From the NCBI GenBank assembly GCA_963836695.1, contig CAWIKX010000019.1, forward strand, positions 1-64,000: a stretch of 64,000 nucleotides of DNA. Direction: 5' to 3'. The notes under the pieces are model-generated. The model was given only the letters and a program-made list of their open reading frames with translations, ran no database searches and was not told the DNA's origin. A program made the position numbers and the translations under genes. The DNA is from Roseiarcus sp963836695. Lineage in GTDB: Bacteria > Pseudomonadota > Alphaproteobacteria > Rhizobiales > Beijerinckiaceae. Positions within the stretch are counted from its first letter, which is position 1. The number at the start of each line of letters is the position of its first letter. Positions 24,704-33,713 of the stretch are shown here, in pieces.

Positions 24704-25192
24704 ATGCGGGGTGAAGAAAAGGTTATCGATTATCTCAATCGAGCGCTGAAGCACGAACTCACCGCAGTCAACCAATACTGGCTGCACTATCGTATTTTGG
24801 ATAATTGGGGCTACAAGGATTTCGCCAAGACTTGGCGCAAAGAATCGATCGAAGAGATGCAGCACGCCGATCAACTTGTCGCGCGCATTCTGTTCCTCGA
24901 TGGCCTGCCCAACATGCAGTCGCTCGACCAGCTCAGGATCGGGCAGAACGTCAAGGAAATCCTGGAATGCGATCTTGCGGCGGAGATGCACGCGCGTGCG
25001 CTTTACTTGGAGGCGGCCAAGTATTGCGAGCAAGTCAACGACAGGGTGACGAGAATCCTGTTTGAAAAGCTGACCTCCGACGAAGAGGATCACATCGACT
25101 TCCTCGAGGCCCAGCTCACTTTGGTCGAACAGCTCGGCGTCCAACTATACTCACAGAAGCATGTCGGTAAATTGCAAGAGGACGCGGACTGA
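24704..25192 (+). CDS. bfr: Bacterioferritin
   Basis: A 162-residue heme-containing ferritin that stores iron as a 24-mer cage. The ferroxidase ligands are all present: Glu18, Glu51, His54, Glu94, Glu127 and His130; the heme ligand Met52 is also present (EEMQHAD). The length is normal. The start MRGEEKVIDYLNRAL is typical and is preceded by GTGGAGTGAGGC. A Bfd-like ferredoxin gene 340 bases downstream fits as the electron donor for iron release. Confidence 0.96.
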   Translation: MRGEEKVIDYLNRALKHELTAVNQYWLHYRILDNWGYKDFAKTWRKESIEEMQHADQLVARILFLDGLPNMQSLDQLRIGQNVKEILECDLAAEMHARALYLEAAKYCEQVNDRVTRILFEKLTSDEEDHIDFLEAQLTLVEQLGVQLYSQKHVGKLQEDAD

Positions 25193-25531
25193 AGCCATCG
25201 GGCTGGCGACGCGCAGTCGCGAAGTCATGCGCTCGCCAGCGCGGCTGGCTCCTACCCCGGCCGTTGGCATGCCGAGACGCGACCCCGGCGACGGCTGCAT
25301 GCGCAAATGGCAGCCCGGCCGGGCGCTGCCGCGACCTCGGCGATTGAAGCAAAGTCGAAGCTGAGCGCGGCCGGCGGTTCCTTACATTCATTCTAAAGTG
25401 AGCCTGCCCCCATTGACGCAGTGGGTCCCGCTCGACCAAGTACCCGCTGAAATCTTTGTACCTCAAACCTTTGTTCAAGTTTGGGCGTGTAAAAATCCTC
25501 TATGCGGGCCCCCAGCGCCCGGGAGTCATGG
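25193..25531. other. Region between bfr and the Bfd-like gene
   Basis: 339 bases, no gene supported. ATTCTAAA at 25390-25397 is a half of the iron-control element (TTTAGAA-x-TTCTAAA) bound by Irr in this group; the other half is poor, so this is only a hint of iron control of the downstream ferredoxin. Confidence 0.3.
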
Positions 25532-25885
25532 ATGATCGTTTGTTCTTGTAACGTGTTGACGGACGTCGCTATTCGGACGTCCATAGCGACGCTGAATGGT
25601 CCTAGGCGCGTCTGCGACGTCTATGCGTCGCTGGGCTGTGCGCCGAAATGCGGAGGCTGCGTGGGCACGATTTGCGCCCTCCTCAGCGAAGCGACAGGAA
25701 GGGACTTCGGCGTTGAGAAAATGAAGCGAGGCGGGGAGGCAAAGGGAAGAATCGACGCCTGCGCTTGCGAGGATCATCGACACTCTCAATCTGGCCCTCA
25801 AGAGCGAGCTGATTGCGATGCCGAAAGCATTTGGCAGATCGTCCCATCCCTGGACGCCGCGTTGGAATTGATCGGACAGGAGTAG
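25532..25885 (+). CDS. Bfd-like [2Fe-2S] ferredoxin with unusual C-terminal extension
   Basis: Starting at ATG 25532, MIVCSCNVLTDVAIR and SLGCAPKCGGCVG give the four-Cys Fer2_BFD cluster motif (C4, C6, then C-x2-C about 36 residues later). Bfd delivers electrons to bacterioferritin for iron release, which fits the bfr gene upstream. Family members are about 60-75 residues, but this frame runs to about 117. The extra part, from KMKRGGEAKGRID on, has no recognised domain; in another frame the same DNA reads ARIIDTLNLALKSELIA, which resembles a bacterioferritin N-terminal helix. A frameshift or gene remnant is possible there. Confidence 0.75.
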   Translation: MIVCSCNVLTDVAIRTSIATLNGPRRVCDVYASLGCAPKCGGCVGTICALLSEATGRDFGVEKMKRGGEAKGRIDACACEDHRHSQSGPQERADCDAESIWQIVPSLDAALELIGQE

Positions 25886-25960
25886 AGACAGAGCAGTGCG
25901 TCTGCATAAATTAAGAATTTCGCGACACGACTGTGCGCAGAGAAGCGTATGGCGGACGCT

Positions 25961-26185
25961 TCAGGGCGCGGATGGTGCGTTCGACCTCGCCAGTCGCGCG
26001 ACGCACGGAGTTGAAGATGGCAGGAGGGCCTCGGCGGGGGGTATGACGTCATTGATGAAGGTTTGGCTGCCGCCAGAAATCTTGTCCGCCTCGACTGCGA
26101 TGGCGACGTTCAGCTTTGGCACGACGTAGATGGCGTGACCCCCGTAGCCGGCAGCGAAAAATGCTGGAAGATTGGTCTTGGTCAT
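25961..26185 (-). pseudogene. Serine hydrolase (beta-lactamase class C type) C-terminal remnant
   Basis: The segment LPAFFAAGYGGHAIYVVPKL followed by NVAIAVEADK and GGSQTFINDVIPPAEALLPS looks like the end of class C beta-lactamase-like serine hydrolases (G-Y-G-G-x-x-I-x-V-x-P pattern). The catalytic S-x-x-K and Y-x-N parts are absent and nothing upstream on this strand supplies them. I read it as a remnant, with moderate doubt. Confidence 0.45.
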
Positions 26186-26318
26186 GGGATCTCCTAACGG
26201 CTCCCTTTGGTTATCGGGACCCGTTTTCGGCAGTGGCCCGGCCTCTTTTACGCGTACGACCCGTGGCCCCCGACCTGATCCCCAAGGTAGGATGCGGTGA
26301 TCGGCGAGGAGCGAACAA

Positions 26319-26711
26319 GTGCCAAAAGAAGTCGCCCGAACGGGTGGATGCCTATGCCGAGCGGTAAGATATAAAGTGCGAGGCGCGCCGTATGCGTCTG
26401 GGCTATGCCATTGCAGGACGTGCCGGAAGCTGACGGGATCGGTCTTCTCGGCCACGGCGAACTGGCGTCGAACAGAATTTCGAATAGCTGGCGAGGTGCA
26501 AACCTACGAGCGTCGACAGTTCTGTCCGAAATGTGGTTCCCGGCTGTTTTTCCTGTCCGACGAGTTTGTAGAAATATTCCTTGGCACTTTAGACGCTGCC
26601 CCGACCGGCGTTGAGCCAGAGCTTGAAATTTGGACGATCCGGCGAGAGCATTGGTTGCCACAATTGGAGGCCAACCAATTTGATGGGAACCCTCCAAAGC
26701 CGACAATCTGA
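26319..26711 (+). CDS. GFA-family (glutathione-dependent formaldehyde-activating-like) zinc protein
   Basis: A 130-residue Mss4-like fold protein of the GFA/CENP-V family. The two zinc sites are visible: GGCLCRAVRYKV (C-x-C), CHCRTCRKLTGS (C-x-C-x2-C) and FCPKCGSRLFF (C-x2-C). Start is GTG with GAGGAGCG just upstream. Members range from S-hydroxymethylglutathione formation to unknown roles, so no reaction is assigned. It converges on the adenylate cyclase gene 14 bases downstream. Confidence 0.9.
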   Translation: MPKEVARTGGCLCRAVRYKVRGAPYASGLCHCRTCRKLTGSVFSATANWRRTEFRIAGEVQTYERRQFCPKCGSRLFFLSDEFVEIFLGTLDAAPTGVEPELEIWTIRREHWLPQLEANQFDGNPPKPTI

Positions 26712-26724
26712 TCGAGTTTTGAGC

Positions 26725-28023
26725 CTACGCAAGGCGCCACACCGTGACCGCCTCGGCGTACCCGCGCACGGGGACGGGCCCGAGCGGCAGAGCGTCGCCC
26801 ACGGCGTCGCCCGCTGCCTCACGCACGGCCTCGGAGACGACGAGCTGGGAGCCCACCTCTTTGTTGAGGCTCTCGAGGCGCGAGGCCAGATTCACTGTAT
26901 CGCCGATGACCGTATATTCCTTGCGGCGTTGTGACCCGACGGTCCCGGCCACCGCTTGACCAACGTGGATTCCAATGCCGAGGCGGATCGGCCAAGGATG
27001 GCCGGCGTTGCTCGCCTCCATGGCGCTCAGCATCTCGCGCGCCGCCCTGACCGCGTTTGCAGCTTCGAGGGGGTCATCGATCGGCGCGCCGAAAATGGCG
27101 AGGAAGCCGTCACCGAGGAACTTGTTCACGATGCCATTGTGCCGGTCGACAATGTCGACCAGGATTTCGAAAACGGCGTCGAGCCGCGCGACCACTTCGG
27201 AGGGCGTGCGCGTGCGCGCCGCCGCGGTGAAGCTGCGAATGTCAACAAACATGATGCAGACCCGCCTCATTTCGCTGAGCTCGGCCGCACCGATTGCAAG
27301 CAGACGCTCGACCACTTGCGGTGAGACATGCTGGCCGAAGAGGTTGGTCACTTCGTCGCGGGCCGAGGCGGCGGCGAGCGCGCGCCTAAAATGGCTCTTG
27401 ATTGTCGCCCCGACGGCGCCGGCCAGGAGGCCGGCCGCGAGAAGGACGGCGCTGCGGGTCAGATGATAGCCGATGTTGAAATTTGTGTCGTCGGTTTGCC
27501 AGGTAAGATGCAGGGTGACCGAGGCAAGGACGAAGAGCTCGACCGCGGCGACCGCGCCGGTGAAGGCCGAGAGCGCAAAATCGAGCCGCAAGGTCGAGAG
27601 AATGATGAAGAGAAAATAAAGCAGCGCGGGCCACGTCCCGAAAACGACAGGCGCGGAGAGATAGCCAACGAGGAGATAGAGGAGCACCGTCGGAAAGCTT
27701 GTTTCGATGAGCGCGTTGATATAGCGCCCAAGAATGGGAAAGTTTCGTCCGCGACGAATGAAAATCGTGAGCAGGCCGGCCGCGAACAGCTCGTAGGCGA
27801 TGAAGGCCGAGAACGCCGCCAACGCCTCATGCACCGGCAGTCGGTCGTGGTAGATCGACCGGACGAAACCGGGCGCAAACGTCGTCGCCAGGAGGATCAG
27901 GGCAAGAATGAAAGCCAACAGGGCGGCCAGGATGAGCATGCGCCGCCGCTCGCTGAGCAGAATCTCGCGGTTCAGCAGGCGCTGAAACGTCGCGTCGGCC
28001 TGATCCGGGGCGCCGTCCATCAC
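26725..28023 (-). CDS. Membrane-bound class III adenylate/guanylate cyclase
   Basis: A 432-residue protein: about six membrane helices in residues 25-215, then a class III cyclase domain (about 235-425). Both metal-binding aspartates are present in IMFVDIRSFT and FLGDGFLAIFG; NKFLGD keeps the Lys that favours ATP; VIGDTVNLASRLE holds the transition-state Asn and Arg. So it should make cAMP, as a homodimer in the inner membrane. The signal sensed by the membrane part is unknown. A second class III cyclase lies at 57629. Confidence 0.9.
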   Translation of the reverse strand: MMDGAPDQADATFQRLLNREILLSERRRMLILAALLAFILALILLATTFAPGFVRSIYHDRLPVHEALAAFSAFIAYELFAAGLLTIFIRRGRNFPILGRYINALIETSFPTVLLYLLVGYLSAPVVFGTWPALLYFLFIILSTLRLDFALSAFTGAVAAVELFVLASVTLHLTWQTDDTNFNIGYHLTRSAVLLAAGLLAGAVGATIKSHFRRALAAASARDEVTNLFGQHVSPQVVERLLAIGAAELSEMRRVCIMFVDIRSFTAAARTRTPSEVVARLDAVFEILVDIVDRHNGIVNKFLGDGFLAIFGAPIDDPLEAANAVRAAREMLSAMEASNAGHPWPIRLGIGIHVGQAVAGTVGSQRRKEYTVIGDTVNLASRLESLNKEVGSQLVVSEAVREAAGDAVGDALPLGPVPVRGYAEAVTVWRLA

Positions 28024-28117
28024 GATCCCTCCGCTCGGCTGATGCGGGAAGCGGGTTTGTGGTCCTTTACGACTGCTATCCCGGCGGCGAGCGGCTAGCG
28101 ACCGGACGCTTCCGTCC

Positions 28118-28849
28118 TCACTGGGTCAGTTCGAACCGCGCCGTAACGGTCACGGTTAGCTTGTCCTCGCCTGCCTCTATGGGCGTGGGAGCTGGGGCGT
28201 TGGCGGCGTAGGCGCGGGAAAAGGCGATGGGCGGCTGGCGCCCGGGCTCTTCCGTGAGCACCATGAGTTGTCCGATCCTTGCGCCCCCGGCGCTCGCGTA
28301 GATCTCGGCCTTGCGACTTGCGTCGGCGACCGCCAGCGGACGCGCTTTATCGAGCAGCGCGCTTGGATCATTGTGGCCAAATCCAATGCCATAGATAGAG
28401 TTGGCGCCGGCCGTTACGGCCTTGTCGAGGAGGCTGCCTAGGCGCCCCATGTCGCGAAGCGTTACAGAGACGTTGTTGCTCACGCTATAGCCGGTAATGG
28501 TCGGTGCGGTCGTCTGACCCGGCGAGGTTTCCGAGAACATCGGCGAAATCGACATTTCAGCGGTCTGGATGTCGGCGGGCGCAACGCCCTCCGACTTGAT
28601 GAGCGAAACGAGCGCATTGGCCGCCTTGGCGTTCGCCGCCATCGCTTCGCCCGCGTTCTTTCCCGTGCTGGTCACGCCTAGCGTCACTCGGGCGAAATCG
28701 GGCGCCGCGCTGACGGTGCCTTCGCCGGTGACTTCGACCCAGCGGTCGCTGCTGATGTCAATCATGCGCTCGAGGGCTTTCGCAGGCGAGATCGCGGCGA
28801 GCGCCATCAAGGATGCCATTAAAGCCAACTTGAGCCGCATTCTCTTCAC
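28118..28849 (-). CDS. SIMPL (DUF541) domain periplasmic/outer membrane protein
   Basis: A 243-residue SIMPL/DUF541 protein with a signal peptide (MKRMRLKLALMASLMALAAI, cleavage near AKA). The domain spans about residues 35-243, with GEGTVSAAPDFARVTLGVTS at its start and SNNVSVTLRDMGRLGSLLDK in the middle. Family members include BP26 of Brucella, which forms ring-shaped channels, and have been linked to oxidative stress resistance. No operon partner is apparent. Confidence 0.9.
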   Translation of the reverse strand: MKRMRLKLALMASLMALAAISPAKALERMIDISSDRWVEVTGEGTVSAAPDFARVTLGVTSTGKNAGEAMAANAKAANALVSLIKSEGVAPADIQTAEMSISPMFSETSPGQTTAPTITGYSVSNNVSVTLRDMGRLGSLLDKAVTAGANSIYGIGFGHNDPSALLDKARPLAVADASRKAEIYASAGGARIGQLMVLTEEPGRQPPIAFSRAYAANAPAPTPIEAGEDKLTVTVTARFELTQ

Positions 28850-28904
28850 TCCGGTCTTCGCCCTGTCCCACGCTAGAGTCTAATACCCCATCGATGGCGA
28901 CCAC

Positions 28905-29685
28905 TCACTCGCGATTTAAACGGCGGGCGATGTAGAGATGCGTTTCGCAATCGACCGTGAGCCGCCCGCCGTTATCGTCGATGGCTTTAGCAAGTTCACC
29001 AAGCATCTCGTCGCGCTTCGCGGACTCCAGCATCCGATGCTCCGATTTCGTGCGGCAAGAAATCCGTATAGCTTGATGTCGTGTGCGGCCATTTCCAGGG
29101 ATAAGTCTTATGGGTGACCGGGCCGAACATCCCCGATTCGTCAAACCATCCTTTGAATGGACCACCCGGTAGGTACCAATCCTCTGGCGGGGAACCCCAC
29201 TTTCCGGTGTGACGTAGGTAAATTTCCTCAAATTGCGCGAGTAATGGGGCGGGTAGCCCCATTGGGACATGCCCGAATATCGCGAGCGACCCCTCGGGCG
29301 ACAGCGCCTCGGCGGCCTTCACAAACCGCACCTCTGCGGATACCCAGTGCCACGACTGCGCGGCGACGATCAGCCGAAACTCTTCTTGTGTCGCGGGCCA
29401 TGCCTCGAAGGTGGTCTCCAGAAAGTCAACATTGCTAAAGCCTGCCAAGCTCTCACGCGCGCCGCGCAGCATTTCGGGTCCGGGTTCAATTGCCAGAATC
29501 GAGAAATTTCGCTTGGCGAAACTCTTTGTCGCCTGACCCGTACCGCAACCGACTTCGAGAATTTTATCGCTTTGCTTCAGGTCGGCGTATGAGACGACAG
29601 CCTCGATCAGCGCTTCGGGATAGTCGGGACGCGCAGCTTTGTAGATGTTCGCAATCGGGTCGAAGGCAAAGCGCTGTTCCATCAA
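28905..29685 (-). CDS. Class I SAM-dependent methyltransferase (frameshift near end)
   Basis: The SAM site is ILEVGCGTGQATKSFA (motif I) with LAIEPGPEML (motif II) and the following Rossmann strands; substrate unknown. The N-terminus MEQRFAFDPIANIYKAARPD is typical of a methyltransferase type 11/25 group. At about 29055 the frame breaks: removing one base after TDFL gives RTKSEHRMLESAKRDEMLGE and then LYIARRLN, ending at 28905, the expected C-terminus. Full length would be about 260 residues. The break could be a sequence error. Confidence 0.8.
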
Positions 29686-29733
29686 TGCCCCCTTCCAACC
29701 CGATGGGATCGAGGAAGATGCCGAGCAGAAGCC

Positions 29734-30236
29734 TCAAGTTTCCGGTTCCGGGCTCGAGCGATAGCGGAAGTCGCAATGGCTCGCGCCCTTCATGATCGTC
29801 TGGGTTCGGGTCAACTTGATGCGCGGGTCGTAGCCCTCGCAGAACGCGCCGTCACGATTGCAGGATAGAATATCGCCGATCTCCCCGAGCCCCATGGCGC
29901 GATAGGTCTCGGCGTAACGGCAGCGCCTGACGTTAAAGTCGAAAACGCCAGGCTTATCGTCGATCACCTCGATCGCGAGCGCATCGTCCTTCGACCAGAG
30001 AGGCAGGATCGCCTTGAAGCTTTCGAGATCCGCTTCGCCATCCGCGCGCGAGGCAAAGTCTTTCCCAGCGTCAATCGCAGCCGTCGAATAGCTCGGCGCA
30101 GGATGTCGCGCGCCTTCTCTTCGCCGAGCGCCTGGCGCATCTCGTCATAGATCGGCGCGATGATCGCGGCCTCGATTTTGCGGCGCGCGAGAACGCGAAG
30201 CTCGTCGTCGGTTCTCATATTCGTGCGGTCGGTCAT
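29734..30236 (-). CDS. L-2-amino-thiazoline-4-carboxylic acid hydrolase-like protein (frameshift)
   Basis: The N-terminal part reads ARRKIEAAIIAPIYDEMRQA, LGEEKARDILRRAIR; after a break at about 30082 (here a base seems to be missing) it continues AAIDAGKDFASRADGEADLE, SFKAILPLWSKDDALAIEV, FNVRRCRYAETYRAMGL, LSCNRDGAFCEGYDP and ASHCDFRY. This is the ATC hydrolase family over its whole length, ring-opening enzymes known from L-cysteine production from thiazolines; many genomic members have unknown substrates. It follows the methyltransferase-like gene, also frameshifted, on the same strand. Confidence 0.82.
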
Positions 30237-30368
30237 GACAGAAGCGTGCGACGGGGTCGCGACGAATGTCAAATTCAAGCCTGTCCCCAGACAGTGTTCC
30301 GTTGAAGCTTGACGGGGCTTAGCACCCGTGCCCTCACTCGGGTGGGGTTCCTGCAATACAGAATCGAC

Positions 30369-30608
30369 ATGGAGCGGCAGCGTCTCAAAGCAATGCTCGA
30401 GAAAGCCGAGCTGCGCATGTTTGAAGGTGCCTGGCGCGTCGCACGCCAAAAAGAACTGATGGCTGAGATGTCGATGCGCGGCGTCGATCTAAGACCCTAT
30501 CGGGAGCTATTGGCCAGGTTCGAGGACAGTCAGCATCTCCACATTCAACACGTGCAACGGCTGAAAAGAGATCTATACGATCCGTCGGGATGTTGGGACG
30601 AGCGCTGA
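30369..30608 (+). CDS. Small coiled-coil hypothetical protein
   Basis: A 79-residue protein, highly charged and helical: MERQRLKAMLEKAELRMFEG, then QKELMAEMSMRGVDLRPYRE and HIQHVQRLKRDLYD. The start at 30369 is preferred because the helical, conserved-looking part begins there; an in-frame start 60 bases upstream exists. No family is recognised. Its neighbours (ATC hydrolase, VOC protein) give no clue. Confidence 0.45.
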   Translation: MERQRLKAMLEKAELRMFEGAWRVARQKELMAEMSMRGVDLRPYRELLARFEDSQHLHIQHVQRLKRDLYDPSGCWDER

Positions 30609-30713
30609 CATCAACGTCACGCCGGCAGCCGATCGGCTTGACAGGTGCGGGGTGAGGCGAGGAGTTTGCCTTACCACCCGCCGGCGGAGCGCCGCGCCAA
30701 GCAGGAGAGCCCG

Positions 30714-31112
30714 ATGCCGATCGCTCGGATGGATCATTTCACCATCCTCACGACGAATGCCGAAAAGACGGTCGCGTTCTACAACGACATTCTCGGCTTC
30801 ACCTCCGGCCCCCGGCCGGCGTTCTCGTTTCCCGGCGCCTGGCTCTACAACGAAGGGAAGGCCGTGCTGCATGTCGTCGAAAGACCATCCATTCCCGAAG
30901 GCGGCGGCGTGCTCGACCACATCGCCTTTTTTGGAACCGACCCCTCGGCCTATGTCGTCAAGCTCAAAGAGCGCGGGATCAAATACGACTTGAGGCGGTT
31001 GCCTGAGAACGGTCATGCGGGGGGCCTGTGGCAGTTGTTTTTCTTTGACCCTAGCGGCGCGCGCGTCGAGATCGACTTTGCGGCGAGCGAGACCGTGGAG
31101 GGGCAGGGGTGA
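30714..31112 (+). CDS. VOC (glyoxalase-like) family protein
   Basis: A 132-residue single-module vicinal-oxygen-chelate protein: MDHFTILTTNAEKTVAFYND, GFTSGPRPAFSFPGAWLY, VLDHIAFFGTD, and FFFDPSGARVEIDF. His (MDHF, VLDHIAF) and Glu (VEIDF) metal ligands are in place. Start at ATG 30714 has AGGAGAG just upstream; an in-frame extension has no support. Members include glyoxalase I, fosfomycin resistance and dioxygenase-like proteins; no single role can be picked. Confidence 0.88.
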   Translation: MPIARMDHFTILTTNAEKTVAFYNDILGFTSGPRPAFSFPGAWLYNEGKAVLHVVERPSIPEGGGVLDHIAFFGTDPSAYVVKLKERGIKYDLRRLPENGHAGGLWQLFFFDPSGARVEIDFAASETVEGQG

Positions 31113-31188
31113 TCGCTGCGCTGTGATCTCGGCTTGCCATTGAGCCTCGCCTCCCGCTAAGAGCCGCGGCCGGAAGCGGGACATTTCC

Positions 31189-32046
31189 TTGCGCAACAAC
31201 GCCATCGTCCAGGTCGGCCAGGGGCCGCATGCGGCAAGGTTCGGCCCGGCCCTGCCGCTCGCGCTCATCGCCGGCCCTTGCCAGCTCGAGAGCCGGAGCC
31301 ATGCGCTTGAGATGGCTGCGGCGCTCAAGGAGATCGCCGCGCGGCGCGCCATCGGCCTTGTCTTCAAGTCGTCGTTCGACAAGGCCAATCGGACCTCCGG
31401 CTCGGCGGCGCGCGGACTGGGCCTCAACGCGGCGCTGCCGATCTTTGCCGAAATCCGCGAGACGCTCGGTCTCTCAGTCATCACCGACGTGCACGAGAGC
31501 AGCCAGTGTGCGCCCGTCGCGGAAGCCGTCGACGCCTTGCAGATCCCTGCGTTCCTGTGTCGCCAGACCGATCTTCTCATCGCCGCGGCCGACACTGGAC
31601 GTCCGGTCAACGTCAAGAAGGGCCAGTTCCTCGCGCCGTGGGACATGAAGAACGTTGTCGCCAAGCTTGACGCCGCGGGCTTGGCCGACATCCTGGTGAC
31701 GGAGAGGGGCGCGAGCTTTGGGTACAACACGCTTGTGTCCGACATGCGCGCGCTCCCGATCCTGAAACGCGAGACCGGCGCGCCGGTCATCTTCGACGCG
31801 ACCCATTCAGTGCAGCAGCCTGGCGGGCAGGGAGCCTCGTCGGGGGGTGAGCGCGCGTTCGTGAGCGTGCTGGCGCGGGCGGCTGTGGCGGTCGGCGTGG
31901 CGGGCGTCTTCATCGAGACCCATCAGGACCCCGACCACGCCCCCTCGGACGGCCCCAACATGGTGCCGCTCAAGGATTTCGAGGCGCTGGTGGCGGAGCT
32001 GCAGGATTTCGACCGGCTTGCCAAGCGTAACGCCGAGCGCGCCTGA
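31189..32046 (+). CDS. kdsA: 3-deoxy-8-phosphooctulonate synthase
   Basis: A 285-residue KDO-8-phosphate synthase that joins phosphoenolpyruvate and arabinose-5-phosphate to make the KDO precursor for lipid A core. Visible motifs: LIAGPCQLESRSHALEMA, VFKSSFDKANRTS, ITDVHESSQCAPVAE, IPAFLCRQTDLLIAA, KKGQFLAPWDMKNVV and VIFDATHSVQQPG. Start is TTG at 31189. Usual alphaproteobacterial neighbours (pyrG, eno) are not present; a lysophospholipid acyltransferase-like gene follows 68 bases downstream. Confidence 0.95.
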   Translation: MRNNAIVQVGQGPHAARFGPALPLALIAGPCQLESRSHALEMAAALKEIAARRAIGLVFKSSFDKANRTSGSAARGLGLNAALPIFAEIRETLGLSVITDVHESSQCAPVAEAVDALQIPAFLCRQTDLLIAAADTGRPVNVKKGQFLAPWDMKNVVAKLDAAGLADILVTERGASFGYNTLVSDMRALPILKRETGAPVIFDATHSVQQPGGQGASSGGERAFVSVLARAAVAVGVAGVFIETHQDPDHAPSDGPNMVPLKDFEALVAELQDFDRLAKRNAERA

Positions 32047-32113
32047 CGGCTGCTTTGTCACCTGACGGTCGTGTGAACGATATATTGCGGGCGCCGACCC
32101 GAAGACGATTTGC

Positions 32114-33019
32114 ATGGACAAGTATCTCTTCAGCTATGCGACCGCGAGCGATCCACCGATCAAGCGGGGCTTGATCCGGCTCGTCGAAAAGGCGACCGGT
32201 CAGCCCAAGCTCAAGCGGATGTATGTCGACAACCAGCGCTTTCCCCGCGCCGGCGAAAGCTTCTTCGAGGCCGCGGTGCGATCGCTCGAGCTGGACGTTC
32301 GCTATGACCCCCATGCGCTTGCCGCCACGCCGAAGACAGGGCCGGTCGTTTTTGTCGCCAATCACCCTTATGGCGTGCTTGACGGCATTGTCGTGGCTTG
32401 GCTCGTCAGCAAAGTGCGGCCCGATTTCGTCGTCCTCACCCATATCGTGCTCACCCGCGCTCCAGAAGCCGCCGGATTCATCCTGCCGGTCGATTTCTCG
32501 GGCACCGAAGAGGCGGAACGAATCAATCTCGCCTCACGCGCCGCCGCTCGGGCTCAACTCGCCAAAGGCGGCGCCGTGGTGGTGTTTCCGGCGGGCGCGA
32601 TTTCCACGACGCCCGACAAGCTTGGGCTAAAGCCCGCTGTCGACGGCCGCTGGCAGCCGTTCGTCTCCCAACTCATCCAGCGTTCCAAAGCGACCGTCGT
32701 GCCGATCTGGTTTGGGGGCCAAAACAGTCGCCTCTTCCAGATCGCCAGTCATCTGAGCCTGACGCTTCGGCTGTCCCTTATTTTTCATGAAGTGAAAACG
32801 CGCATCGGCGCGACGCTGCCGGTCGCGATCGGCTCGCCGATTCCATTCGCTTCGCTTGCGGCGCTCAAAGACCGGCAGGCTCTCGCGGATGACCTCCGCG
32901 CGCGCGTCTATGCGTCAGCGAGGCTCGCTTCACAGCCCATCGTCAAGCCGCGTGGGTCGATCGGGAAGCTTCTGCGGCCGAAGCTGCCGGCGTCGCGGAT
33001 AAACCGCGCGGCCTCATAA
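32114..33019 (+). CDS. Lysophospholipid acyltransferase (PlsC-like) family protein
   Basis: A 301-residue PlsC/LPLAT-superfamily protein. The catalytic block is FVANHPYGVLDGIV (His with Asp five residues on), the substrate-binding block FPAGAISTTPDK follows near residue 155 and VVPIWFGGQNSR near residue 195. Related proteins transfer acyl chains to lysophospholipids, lipid A-like or ornithine lipids, or resemble hemolysin annotations; the acceptor here is unknown. Placement after kdsA is consistent with envelope lipid work. Confidence 0.85.
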   Translation: MDKYLFSYATASDPPIKRGLIRLVEKATGQPKLKRMYVDNQRFPRAGESFFEAAVRSLELDVRYDPHALAATPKTGPVVFVANHPYGVLDGIVVAWLVSKVRPDFVVLTHIVLTRAPEAAGFILPVDFSGTEEAERINLASRAAARAQLAKGGAVVVFPAGAISTTPDKLGLKPAVDGRWQPFVSQLIQRSKATVVPIWFGGQNSRLFQIASHLSLTLRLSLIFHEVKTRIGATLPVAIGSPIPFASLAALKDRQALADDLRARVYASARLASQPIVKPRGSIGKLLRPKLPASRINRAAS

Positions 33020-33034
33020 GTCCGTGAGGATCGA

Positions 33035-33595
33035 TCAGGCCGCCTTGTCCAGGTCAGCGAGTAGCGACAGGTGCTCCTTGATCATGCCGCGCGCAAGTTT
33101 TGCGACATTGGCCTGGTCAAGATTGTCCGGCGACTTCAGATAAACTTCTTGAATTTCAAGAAGCTTTCGGTGTCCCTCGACCTGGTAGCGAATGTAGTCG
33201 CGATCGAACTGTGATCCCGAATGCTCGGCGCGCATTTTCTCGACCGAGGCCTTTCCCGCGTCATCGAGATTCTGCATCAGCTCTGCGTCAGTGGGCGCTT
33301 GAATCGTCCCTTTCGGCGCGGCGTTCTTCTGGATCGCCTTCAAGACGTCGGCAACCGTCTCCTGCTCGGCGATCTCGAAGTCCACGAATTCTCTGAGCAA
33401 CGGGTGGGTCACCTTGGACTTTGCCGCCCGACTGAGCAACAGCGACAGCGAGCCGAAGGCCATCGTGTCTCTGATATGCTTTTCTGGGGCGTCCGTGCCT
33501 GCGCTTGGAGCAGGCGCCGGCGGAGACGTCGACTGCGCGAACACCCGGCTTGTCGGCAAGGTTGCAATCCCGGCGAGAAGCAAACGACGATTCAT
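33035..33595 (-). CDS. DUF4142 exported protein
   Basis: A 186-residue protein. Start ATG 33595 gives MNRRLLLAGIATLPTSRVFA, a Tat/Sec-like signal with RR. The mature part has a Pro/Ala linker and a helical DUF4142 domain: FGSLSLLLSRAAKSKVTHPL, FVDFEIAEQETVADVLKAIQ, FDRDYIRYQVEGHRKLLEIQ. The family is a ferritin-like four-helix type of unknown function. Standing alone. Confidence 0.83.
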   Translation of the reverse strand: MNRRLLLAGIATLPTSRVFAQSTSPPAPAPSAGTDAPEKHIRDTMAFGSLSLLLSRAAKSKVTHPLLREFVDFEIAEQETVADVLKAIQKNAAPKGTIQAPTDAELMQNLDDAGKASVEKMRAEHSGSQFDRDYIRYQVEGHRKLLEIQEVYLKSPDNLDQANVAKLARGMIKEHLSLLADLDKAA

Positions 33596-33713
33596 CTGCG
33601 GGCTCCATTCGGACGGACGCGGCTTACGTCCTGAAGCCGAATGAACGCGCCGCAAATAGGCTTGTTCTCTGGCCAGCCGCAGGCGCCGTTGGCGCCGAGC
33701 CTTCACAGATTCG

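Noticed and set aside
30573..31913. 446-residue minus-strand frame over the VOC and kdsA genes
   Set aside because: Both plus-strand genes are well supported by motifs; this is a shadow.
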